Of a DNA stretch of 64,000 nt, positions 45,907 to 57,315 are shown piece after piece (position 1 is the stretch's first letter; every line of letters begins with the position of its first letter). The stretch is from the NCBI GenBank assembly GCA_009103225.1, contig RHPI01002402.1, forward strand, positions 429,549 through 493,548, read 5' to 3'. The DNA comes from Chlorokybus atmophyticus. Taxonomy: Eukaryota > Streptophyta > Chlorokybophyceae > Chlorokybales > Chlorokybaceae. The translations under genes and the position numbers were made by a program. The notes beneath the pieces are model-generated. The model worked only from the letters and a program-made list of their open reading frames with translations. It made no database searches and was not told the DNA's origin.

Positions 45907-48900
45907 TCATGTCACAGCGACATGGTTCCCCTGTTCACTAATGTAGAAATTGTTGAAGTTGATGCGAGTCACCAGATCCACGAGGTGTGGGAAATGGCCA
46001 ACCTTTAACTTAGACGTGAGCACCTGCACAAAGATACAACACTCACACACTTCTCTGCGTACACACCCCAGTTCACGCAACCAACGCACACGAACACCAC
46101 TCCGATGATAACAACGTACCCGCAGCAGAAACGCGTTGCATTCATGAAACTCGTGCCGGACACGTCTGAGCTCAGTATCGATCTTGGTCGGGACGGCATC
46201 AAGGTCAGCGAGCTTGCGGCACGCCGCGCAGAAGTCGAGCACGAGTCCAAGGATGGTCTTGACGCGTCCGGCGATGAGTGTCCATAGGCGGTCGGGTGCT
46301 ACGAGGCACTGCCGCTCGATGGACTCGAGGTACACGCCGTGGGCCGCGCGGACGTCCTCAAGAGTGGTTGCGACCGCGAGACGGCCCGCAAGCTCCGCCC
46401 ATGCAGTGTGGAGCACACGGTCCATCACGTACTGGTGAAGGTTGTTGACAAAGTGCATGAGCTCGGCTTGCAGCAACAGACGCTGCTGCGTCGCGCGTGT
46501 GCGGCGTTGTTTTGTACTTGCCATCTGCAAACAAGTATGATGGCCAATGCAGGTGGGATGGTGCTCCAAGATACTATACTACACAACTGTAATACTGTAA
46601 CTGTGGTAATATCGTATCAGCATGAACAGCACATTGCATGTCTGCTATTGTGAAGACATTGCTTGCACATGCAGATGTACCTTCCATGTGATGCTGCAGG
46701 TACTGTCGAGCGCATGCTTTGCGCGCTTGACCTTGAAGAGAAACCTCATCACAGAGTTGTAAGTTGTCATTGCGGCGGCATCCACGATCATCCCCACTGG
46801 CCACCGCACCTATAGAGATGACCCAGAACACTCATCCACCCTCATTGTACCACATTTACATTTTTTAAACTATAACACAACAGTTTAGGCCACGTACTTG
46901 GTAGGTGATGCTAATGGCGTCCAGGGCGTCAATGTCGAAGCTTCCTGTGCCCTGGTGGTCCGGTTCGATGTGGAGCTGTATCGCATTAGGCTGAAGATGC
47001 GCGTCTGAAGCAAAGCGGGTCGACTCTTCCAGCAGCGTCTGCAGCTCGTATATGTCGTGCCATGGCTCGTGCCGATCGAGCTTGGCAAACACCTCTGAAG
47101 TGAACTGCGACAACACGTCCCCTGCAGCCAGAGCGCATAACACCCTTGTTGACTACAGACAAACAATGTTGCAAGCGTCACACCTTTCTGCACACACACA
47201 CATGCACTGCGACACAAAGCAGGGAGCCAGCATAAAACGCACACCAACCTGACCCAAGCAGGTATACAGCGCGCAATGCCTGAAGCTCTTCCAGCAGATG
47301 CCATTCACCCATCAGCCTCTTGAGCAGACGCAGTCCAATATTCTCGCATAGTTGGTGTATGGGATTGAGCAAACACTGGTCAATGGCAGACATGGGCGGC
47401 GGGGCATGCACAACCAGGTCTTTTAACCACGCCATTGCATCAGCTGTTGGGTCCTGTTCTTGATGAGCGATGCTAGGGGTTTCTAACCTGAAGTCCAGCG
47501 GCATCTGTTTCATTGGCATTGAAAAAGTGGATGGCTGCTCTTGGCCGCTGTCTTGGTCTGCACTGGCCAGCTGGCCATCAACGGTCAGCCAGCCATCATC
47601 TTCCAAGTTGGAATCAGAGATGGCATGACCTCTGGTTGATAGTAATGCTGGTGTATCATCACCATCTGCCGGCACTTGTGAGGGCTCTTCTATCACACTC
47701 CAAGCATCAGAACTGCAGGACGCTGTTGTTGACGCATTGTCCAGCGAACGGCCTGGAGCTGGTGTAACAACCACCATGAGGTCTTTCAGAGACTCGCATA
47801 TGCGGCTGTACAAAACGTGTGTGCTGGGCTGCGTGCTCGAGTCAGCGCTGTTTGCATGGTAGTGTAGAAGCTGAAGGGATTTGCCTGCTGCAAGTATCTC
47901 GTCAGCCATCTTGGACAAGAAACTTGGACACAGCACTGGCTGATCGGAGTCGCCAGCATTCCCACTTCGATCATTGAAAGAGCGCGACCTTATGACCGGT
48001 GCCATGCGAGGAGGTCCAGCAGCTGAGCTGCATGCATCCAGTACAAACTTATTGCCACAAACGGCCACGGGCTAAACGCAAGCGTGTATCCATGCATACT
48101 ACTATACGGGAGCCAAGTTGACGCCAAGCAGTCGCTTACTGCTCTGGTCGCCGTAATGAGAAAGATGTTGTCCAGAAGGAATTGTCTTCGATATTTACAG
48201 GGCCTGATCTGTAAACAAACAACTGGGCACAACCAGCCACAGTCACCGGTCAGTTCTATGGCATGCCCTTACCAAACAACTGCAGCAACCTCACCTCATC
48301 AGAGTTGTCATTCAAAGTTCCATCCAGGAGCCACAAGTCCAGCGACTCCAGCAATGGCAGCATCGACCTCAACCACAAGTGCAACGCTTCACAGTATATG
48401 TCACCCTGCAGTCCACGTATGAGTTGCAGAGGTAACCAGCACGTAGCAACATGCCCACTGATACCCATCCATGTTGCAAGCGAGGGGCACACAGTAGTCC
48501 AACGGCATTTGCAGCCTTGTGGTATATCAACTACACGCTTGCCAACCTGAGAATTGCTGGAGAGCAAGTGCTCTTCAAGCAGGCGATACAGCTCGCCTAG
48601 GATATGCGAGCAACCGGCTGCAGCACTTTCAACAAAGATGCCACCGGGCGGTGCGCCTTGCAGCTGCACATACTCCAGCACCTCGACAGCGCGCATGATG
48701 CTGCATCCAAGTACGTCACCAAAAGGCCTCATGTTGGAATCGAAAGCATGCACCAACAACGGCAACACCACAAGACTTACGACTGCAGGAGCGATGACAA
48801 CCTGAGCAGCGTGGTGCATGCCAAAGGTGTGTTGGAAAGGCATGCTGCTGCCTGAACCTTCACTTGGTGTCGGATTGCCTGGCGAAACACTGATCAGTGA

Positions 48901-50895
48901 AGCAAGTTGACAGTCAAGGAACAGTTTCTTTCAAATTGAGCAACAATCATACTTGACTACGTGAGAGGATGGCGTTTGCGAAGGCTTCAATGGTTGGTCC
49001 TGGGGCTACCCCTTGACCACGTGCGCATGTGGCAGCAATTGATGCAGCGCTGACAGAGTTTACAAAATGCTGCATGCGCTTCAATGCTGCTGCGGTGCCA
49101 AGAAAAGGTGCCAGCAGGCTTTGAAGACTGGCATCTGATAAATGCGACAGGCAGAGACTGCTCTCCAAGCGGTACATGTTCCATGTTGCATCCCACACGA
49201 ATGAGGTGCAGGGCAAACCTTGCAACACGGCCAGCACCTCTTCAACCTGCAACGCACAACAACTAAGTACAGGCACGCGGTGACCTTTTGGATGCGCATA
49301 GACTTGAACACACCAATGCTGGTTCTGTGACACGTGTGCGGGGCACAGTGGCCAGTAACGCAACGTTGTTCCCGTACTCTTGCGACCGTAATGCTTCAAT
49401 GATGGTGCTTGAGGCACCTGTAGTGCATGCTAGCCCTTCTGCACACAGCAGCCCTTGTGGTGAGCACTGCAGTGACACCATGATGTGTTGTCCAGCTTAT
49501 GATGTTCTACCAACACAGTACCTGCTACAACTGATGGGTATGGAGTGACTGTAATCTGCTTGGTAATACTATTCAGCGTGGACAGCACTTCTGGGGTCTG
49601 CGGGAAGGACATGTGCATGCTTTGCCAGTCAAAGGAGTCGTGCTCGGCAGCATCTGCATGCTGAGAAATGAGCAGAACGCACAAGTTCAGTCACACTGGC
49701 TATAACATACAATGCACCTATGCTATTGTGTTTCTAATGAACAGCAAGTACTCAGTGTTTCAGAAGCGTAGAGCTCACCGCAAAGTGTTCATGGGAACTG
49801 AGATTGTGCAGCTCAGCCTCCTTTGCCGAGATGTCAGCATCAGAGTCAATGTCCGTCCAGTCGCTTAAGTCTGAGCTGGAGGGAGAATCCTCTAAATCGG
49901 ACTCATCACTATCACTCAGCAAGTCTGCTTGCTGCTCCTTGGCAGCCGGCAGTGCCTGCAAGAAAGCCGCAGTGCACCACACTTGGAACTCTCATAGTAC
50001 ACTCTCATATGCATTTTCTAGTGTGTACAAGCAAGCAGCTGTCCGCCTCATGCGTGTACCAGGTCCTGGCCATAGTAGTCAGCCTTCAATGGTGACTCTG
50101 CCAGGTAGTACAGAAGGCAGAGCAATGCATAGTTTGCGTCCTGCACACCGCAGCTGTGCATATGTCAAACTTGCAAAAATGTGTCCAATGCTGGTAGCAT
50201 GATGCAGTCTTCTTGCGTACCATGAAAGCGGACGGACTTGGCTGCTTCTCCAGCAAGCCAACCAAGCTGCGCAGCTGATCGGCCCTGGCTTGCTGAGCAT
50301 TGATTTCCATACGTGTTCCCAGCCTGTAATGTGCGTCCCAGCTTGAACAACACGCGCTTATGGGCGACACTCAGTCTTTGAGCTCTTACCGTGTATACAG
50401 TCTCAAAACTTCAGTGGGATTGGTGTCCAGATAGCTGTGGTGCTTGAGATTGTGTTCGGAAAATCGTATTGCTGTGTCAAAGTTCTGTGACCCTACCTGG
50501 TAGTGAATTAACACAGTAAGTAATGCAATCAATACACGGTGTACTTAATAACGCGCAGGAATGTGCTTACTGCAACTGCATTGAAGGAACACAGCTGTTA
50601 CTGTGTCGTGCGCAAAGCCCACGACACAGTCACATCGTTTGCTTTGCAGACTGAGCAGGCTGCAAGCTGATTGCGGCATTACACAAGCTAAGATCTTGGC
50701 AAACGCAACATGCGTTGCCTTCAAGTGTCTCTTACGTATGAGCAGCGTAGTACAACGGTGAGCATGCAGCGGCACTATACTGAGCAGCACCTCAAGGCCA
50801 AGCAGCTGCTTGATCAGGGCGGTGAGCAGCCGCCTCGTCCTCTCCCGCCCCTCCAGGGCAAAAGAAGAAGCCATGTTACCGACCCCTCCCAGCAC
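45907..50895 (-). CDS. TUBGCP5: Gamma-tubulin complex component 5 (GCP5)
   Basis: Seventeen exons (50791-50895, 50390-50496, 50221-50323, 49779-49955, 49522-49660, 49387-49417, 49285-49324, 48953-49246, 48802-48878, 48547-48700, 48295-48405, 48140-48208, 47249-48071, 46898-47121, 46681-46809, 46120-46524, 45907-46023) give 1034 aa, near the usual 1024. The N-terminus has FSEHNLKHHSYLDTNP, EDRA-type QARADQLRSLVGLL and FDW, a GCP5 hallmark. The GRIP1 and GRIP2 domains follow. The gamma-tubulin-binding part includes ALRAVYLLGSGDVLSQF, MRFLFKVKRAKHALDST, MHFVNNLHQYVMDRVLH and a short C-terminal FPHLVDL. GCP5 is a core subunit of the gamma-tubulin ring complex that nucleates microtubules. An acidic insert (DSDESDLEDSPSSSD) follows the N-terminal helices. 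The smallest exons are 31 and 40 bases. Starts at 50895 and 50874 are both possible. Confidence 0.93.
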
Positions 50896-51471
50896 AAGCC
50901 GGCTGGCTCACAGGGACACCGCCTACGCCATGGCTGACGGCAACGCCAACGCCTACACCAATGTTGGCGCCAAGCTTAGGTCTTCTTGTGCTGTTCCGCA
51001 CAGCACCCTTCCCCTGTTGTGCGCTGCGCACTTGTTGTGCACAGATAGGGTTTCTTGTGTGCGGGCAGCGGATGTGCATGCATGCTGTACCGGCGGCGGC
51101 GGCGTGGTAGGCGGCTGAGGCGGTGTGGGCGGTGTCCAATTGTATCTCTTTGCTGTCGAGGCTTTGGCGTTTAGCGTGTGGTTGAGCCTCTGCGTGACGG
51201 TGTCTGAGTTGCTGCTAGCGGTTGGTGAGTTGCTGCTTGACAGGTTGTGGCTGTGGGTAAGGGTGAGGGTGAGGGTGAGGGGGGGTGCACCTGCTGGCTG
51301 GACCGCCCTCCTCCGGCATGCTGCTGGCGTGATGGGCGATTGGGAGGTAGAGTTGAGCAGGGGCGATACTCGGAGGGATGTGGCGAGCTGCTGCGCGGTA
51401 CAGGCGCGCTTTTCTTCGGGACCTGAGGGTGCGGGGAGGCGGTAACAGTGCTAGCAGTAGCGCGAGCGCTC
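50896..51471. promoter_or_regulatory. Divergent GCP5 / mitochondrial polymerase 5' region with telo-box
   Basis: This interval lies between divergent ATGs at 50895 (minus) and 51472 (plus). TAGGGTTT occurs at 51046-51053. A GGGTGA tandem patch (about 51258-51283) and a GGC-rich patch (about 51091-51115) mark it as a GC-rich promoter like the others in the window. No conserved coding segment is seen. Confidence 0.5.
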
Positions 51472-54400
51472 ATGAAACGCCGTCTACCTGCCAGCAACGG
51501 GTTCAGCGGTCGTTGTACACAGCGCCATCAAGGTAATTGAGTCAGTACAAACCGTTTCTAATTTTTGACCTCTGATCACAGTTGCTGGTCTGTTTCCTGG
51601 TCGTGGGCACATAGCACGCAGCAGTCGCTGCTGAGCGCTCATTCACAGGGCATACAGCAACAAGACATTATAGGTTTTAGCAGTTGCAGCAGTACATCAC
51701 ACTCCATGCCATGTAAGCTGAATCAGTTGCTTGTCCAACATAGCCAACAAATGGCAATCCTCTGTTATGAAGCACTGCTGGCTAGCCTCTTTTTTGAATG
51801 ACAAGCATGTGGGTTTACTCCGCATGCAGAATGTGTATAGTTATGTGGTTGGTAATGGAGCAACCGCACTGCAAGTACGTTTCTACAGTTGGGTGGTCAT
51901 ATGCTCCACGTCATTGTCGTCTTCACCATAGCTTCATCATAGCTTACTGTTTTTTCGGTTGGTGCATGACCGCAGTTCCGGGAGTACAGATGGAGGGTTG
52001 TTACGCACAGCACAGAGTGGTCAGGTGCATGTGCAGGTCATGACCGGGCTTGTGAGATCCCTTGGTGACTTTGTCAAGCAAACCACTGGTGTGCAAGGCT
52101 GGTTCAGAGAGAATGAACAGGTTGCCAGTCTGGTCCGGCGGTACCCACAGGGTCAAAGGCCTGGTCCAAAATTCACTGCGCTGCGCTCGGCAGCATTCGC
52201 TCAACAAGCAGCAGCAGTTGCTGTCCCCGAAGTTTCTGCGCTTGAAGGTGCCCAGCAGGCGTCTGTGCGTTCCTCAAGGGTTAGTGATGCAGTCATTGCT
52301 GAGTCCAAGAAACAAAGGCAGGACATGGAGGAAGCGCTTTATGAAAAACAGCTGCGCCTGGAAACGCGCGCTGTCGATGAAGCTGTAGATCGATACAAAA
52401 AGCTCTTGCAAGAGGCGGGACAAAGGTACTGTGGTGTTTGTTTGCGTTGGCTCTTTGGTTAAGAGCATGCAATGTGCTAGGTCTCATCGCTTGTTGCAGG
52501 GGTGAGGTAACTTCTTTGAGGCCTTCCAAGATGTTGGCGGCAAGATGGTTCCGGAGGTTGCAAGCTGCCATTGCTGAAGAGCAGGTCAAGATTTTGCAGC
52601 AGGAAAAGGGCGTGGACAGGGGGCTGTATGGTCCATATCTGATGATGCTGGATCCCGCCAAGTTGGCCGTCATCACTTTGCACACCACGCTGGGTATCAT
52701 GTTGTCGGGAGTTCAGGAGAATGGGTCAGCACGCGTTGTGCAGGTATGCTTTGTGCATTTACCATGTGTCCATGGTTGACAAGCAAATACTCTCAACGCA
52801 AGCATGCTTGTCGCTGATGCACAGAGGAATGCTTGCTGACTGCAGGTGGCGATTAACGTCGGCAAAGCAGTTCAAGCACGTGCAAATCTGGATGCATTGC
52901 AAGAAAAACTGGACTCCAGCGGGGAAAATAGCGAAAGGCGGAAGCGCATTCAGTCCATCATGAAAGCATTGTCCCCTAAGGGTCCCGGCAACCCTGGCGA
53001 GGTACAGCGATTGGAGAATTTGGTTGTTTGCAATCACATGCGGCTGTGAAGTTGACCTTGTCTGTGCTAGTACACATGTCATTCATGTTATCGCCCTTTT
53101 GCAGGTTCGTTTGGTGAATAAGAACTTGCGATTGGCCATGATGGATACAGATTGGCCAAATGAGGTGGCGGCAAAGGTTGGCTCTGCACTTGTCAAGCTG
53201 CTGCTCCAAACAGCATTTGTTAAGTCGCGCTCGCGAGTCGGTGCAGATGGCATGTGGGAGCATTATTGCATACCTGGGTCCTTTTTCATTGACCCCGTTA
53301 AGTATAAGCAACTGCATTTAAAAACCGCGCGTAAGATAGAAACAGATGAGTTAGAGGTTCAAGACTTGTCCGAGTCGGTGGATGCACCTGGTGGCTATGA
53401 ACCAGCCTTCAAGCATTGCTACATCTTAGAGAAGAAGGCATCTCGCCGCTACGGCTATCTGGTTTGTCACAAAGAGGTTCTTGCAATGGTCAAGGATTCG
53501 GAGTTGTTGCAAGAAGTATGCACACCGCGTTACCTTCCGATGGTTGTACCGCCACGAGATTGGACTTCCTACAACACTGGTGCCCACCTCCGATTGCGAG
53601 CAACTGTCATGCGGACAAGGGGTCACCGAGTGCACCTGGAGGCATTGAAGCAAGTTCCTCCTCAGCAGTTGCGGCCTGTGTACAAGGTATTTCTAATGTT
53701 GATGAACTTGTGCGTTACCCTCGTCTGCTGTTAGGTGTGGTCACTGATATCTCTTTGGCACAGGCTTTGAACGTCGTCGGCAAAGTGCCGTGGCGGATAA
53801 ACAAGCCTGTGTTGGATGTGATGATGCGTGTATGGCGCGAAGGTGGTGGTGTTGCTGAAATACCACAAAGGAAACCTTTTGACATACCACCTCCGCCAGC
53901 TGTGGCCAAGGACAGTGAGGCGTACACTGAATGGAAGCGACGGGCAGCAAGGATACGACGCAACAACCGTGAACTGCATTCGCTTGTCTGTGACACACAG
54001 TACAAGCTTCAGGTGGCTAGGGATTTGTGCGCGTACGAAAAGTTCTACTACCCACACAACCTTGACTTCCGTGGGCGAGCTTACCCTCTACATCCTTTTC
54101 TGAATCATCTCGGCTCTGACATGTGTCGAGGAACCTTGGAGTTTGGTGAAGGTCGTCCTCTCGGCAAAGCTGGCTTCAAGTGGTTGGAGATACATCTGGC
54201 CAATGTTTATGGGAATGGCGCCAACAAGCTGCCATTGAAGCAGCGAGAAACGTTTGCGAGCGAACATTGGGATGAGGTGCGTCTGTAAACCTGGCTGGTT
54301 ATTTCCATAACAGTTGTCAATTGGGGTGCTAATGCTTGAGCTGGTCTCGCAGATTTTGGACTCAGCGCATTTCCCATTGGATGGACGGCAGTGGTGGAAG

Positions 54401-55651
54401 GGCGCTGATGACCCGTGGCAGTGTCTGGCCACGTGCATAGAGCTGACGGACGCTTGGCAACATGCAGAGACTCATGGCACCATGGAATCGTTCATTTCGC
54501 ACCTTCCGGTACACCAGGATGGTTCTTGCAATGGCCTTCAGCACTATGCCGCGCTTGGTCGTGATGAAGTTGGAGGCGCAGAGGTATGAAGCCATTGTGT
54601 ACTTTATCCTTGCCCCCTCTCCCCCGCATGCACGCGCTTTCATGGGTTGGTCCTTTTGGCTGCATGCATGACATGGTTGCGAGTATGTTGATATGCAGTT
54701 GCTTGGAATGTGCGCGTGTGTTGCACATCTTGCTCGGGTAAGGAGACCTTTCAAGTTAATCAAATTTACGACCCCATAGTGCACTGTGTGCAAGCTATCT
54801 GCACTAATGCTTGCATTGGGGCGCAGGTGAATCTTGTTGTAGCAGATAAGCCTGGTGATGTGTACAGCTCTATAGCGAGAGCGGTTGCCGAGAGGGTCAA
54901 GCAGAAGGCTGCACAGGGCCACCAGTACGCGCAGCTATGCGACGGCCATGTTGACCGCAAACTGGTGAAGCAGACCGTCATGACATCCGTCTATGGTGTC
55001 ACGTTTGTTGGGGCAAGGAACCAGATTATGGCCAGGTTGAAAGAGAAGAATGTGATTGCGGATCACAGGGAGCTGTATCTAGCAGCCTGCTACATGGCAC
55101 GAGAAACGCTGGATGGCCTGGGCGACCTGTTCACATCAGCGAAGACCATCATGGAATGGCTGAGCAAGTGCGCCAGGCTCATCGCCTTGAACAAGAGGGC
55201 TGTTACATGGGAAACGCCGCTCGGTCTTCCTGTCGTGCAACCCTACCGCAGGCCTGCGCACCGCACGGTTCGCACGCTGCTTCAGTTGGTGACAGTTGCC
55301 GTCGATGACATGAAGGAGCCCGTGAGCGTGCAGAGACAGAAGATGGCCTTCCCGCCCAACTACGTGCACTCGCTGGACAGCTCGCACATGATGTTGACGG
55401 CCGTGAAATGCGCGGAGAAGGGACTCTGCTTCGCGGGCGTGCACGACTCGTTCTGGACGCACGCGGCCGACGTGGACGTCATGAACCAGACGCTCCGCGA
55501 GGAGTTTGTCCGCCTCCACAAGCGGCCTCTCCTTGAAGAGCTGCTTCAGCACTTCCAGCGGGCGCATCCGGATGTGCAGTTTCCTCCCATCCCTCCGCAG
55601 GGGAAACTGGACGTCAATGCCGTGCTGACTTCGCGGTACTTCTTCAACTAG
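51472..55651 (+). CDS. RPOT: Mitochondrial (phage T7-like) DNA-directed RNA polymerase
   Basis: Nine exons (51472-51532, 51684-51712, 52037-52425, 52500-52743, 52846-53001, 53105-53686, 53764-54276, 54353-54583, 54827-55651) give 1009 aa. The first two exons encode an Arg-rich, acid-free leader (MKRRLPASNGFSGRC) that fits an organelle transit peptide; exon 2 is the least certain. The catalytic core is complete: PMVVPPRDWTSYNTG, FRGRAYPLHPFLNHLGSD, motif A HQDGSCNGLQHYAALGRD (Asp714), motif B with Lys783 in RKLVKQTVMTSVYGVT, and motif C HDSFWTH (Asp942). The C-terminus YFFN is typical of plant RPOT. It transcribes the mitochondrial genome, perhaps also the plastid genome if a dual-targeted copy. 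Only one such gene is in the window. Confidence 0.95.
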
Positions 55652-57315
55652 CCATAGTTGTTAGGCACTCGCACGCTAGGGGGATCGCACTGCGTCCTTG
55701 ACGGACCGTACAGGTAGAGCACCATTCTTGCGGCACTGTTTGACACGAACGTATTGCTGCCTTACTACAGCACATGCCACAGCAGCAGTCACATGGAGCA
55801 CACTTAGTTCATGCTTTCGACCTGGCTGGCAGAGTTCAGCATGCAGTTGTGGCCATTTCTTATACATGCAGCTGCTTGCTTGTGCGGAAGTTGATTGTGT
55901 GGGCTAGCAGCTTTATGCACTGGCAATGCTTTGGAGCCGACAGTGCGAGTTGCTTGGTGTTTATTCTGCGCATACGAGCTCCTCGCTCAATGTCTAGAAT
56001 GCCTGCATGCACATGCTGTGTTGGCGCGCATGATGCATGTGCACGCCGTTCGTTCCACTTGCACATTGCAACAAACATAAGCGATCATGGCTGTAGTTGC
56101 CTGTAGGCTGGAACCATACCTACCATGCATACAATCAGCAGCAACCTAGTGCGTGACCAATGTCCCAAAGACGCAGGCCGGCCCACGCCCCTAAGCCACC
56201 AACACACCCATCAGTACTGCACGTAAACCGCGCATCTGTGTTGCTGGCAGCAGCAGGTCCCACCCTTCCTTCGACACGTGATTGCTGTCCATCAGCTCAA
56301 CAGCAACCATCACTGCGTGTGCGACACGCAGACACAGACACAAGTACTGTAGGTGAAATGCAGAGCAGGCCAGCGCATGGTACAAGCAGCAGAGACAATC
56401 ATTATCAAAGCAAGGCATGTAGCTGCACGGCATGCTGGACCCGTGCATGCACTTGTGCAGCACTTGGGCGTTTGCCTGCTTGTGTGCTCTCGCGCGTGTG
56501 GGCGCACACACATGCCCGTGTGCACAGTTCAGTAAGACCTACGGTTGAACAGGCGAGGCAGAGCAGGGCTGTGTCAACAGAGGCCAGCATGACATCACCT
56601 AGTGCGACCATGTGCGCAGGTGGTTTTTGATGTTCAGGCCCTCATGCGCAACAGCGCGATTGAGGGCACAAACAGCTCACTGCTTGCGCAAGACTAACGT
56701 TGCTACTGTGTGTGTGCGGACTACTTAGGCTGTACATACACACTGCCGAGTGACTTTTTCGTTAAACCTGTGCACCACTGCATCTGCATTACCGGCACTG
56801 CGCTTGGGTCACTTGTTGGTGCGTGTTCGCTGGGTGTTCATTAGCGCAAGCTCAAACGTGCATCACATACCGCACATCCTGACACCTTTGTGTGGTGATG
56901 TTGGTAACTTCTTGCCTGTATAGGGTATGAGTCATATTCATACATGCAGTCTGTGCACACAAACGGACAACAACAACAACAGTAACACTCGAGCGAACAA
57001 GCAAGGCATCACACTTACATTACACCCCGGGGCCACCGCACTACTCTGTACCAAGTGACCTGCGTGCAATGCAATGCCGTTGGTGAAGCAGGCAGTAGCA
57101 GTAGCAGCAGCAAACACCAACCAACCGACCTGAGAGAGCACAAGTGTGGCTTGTATGTGTGTGTTCTATACCGCACGCACCATGACACAACGCCGTCAAC
57201 AAGAACTACCCTCCCCACCCCTCCACCAACGCCCACAAGGCGGCGGCCTGCTGCTGTCCTCGCAGCAGCAGCTGCTGCCGTAGCGGCGGAGGCGGAGGCG
57301 GGCCTGGGCATAGCC
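55652..57315. other. Intergenic region between two plus-strand genes
   Basis: It runs from the polymerase stop to the start of the alpha/beta hydrolase gene. No recognisable exon is seen. The last 200 bases become GC-rich and may hold the hydrolase promoter and leader. A plus-strand open frame runs from 57055 into the first exon, so a longer N-terminus cannot be excluded. Confidence 0.45.

Noticed and set aside
56160-56630. 156-codon plus-strand frame between RPOT and the hydrolase gene
   Set aside because: Low-complexity Pro/His/Arg sequence without domain, splice support or good start context.
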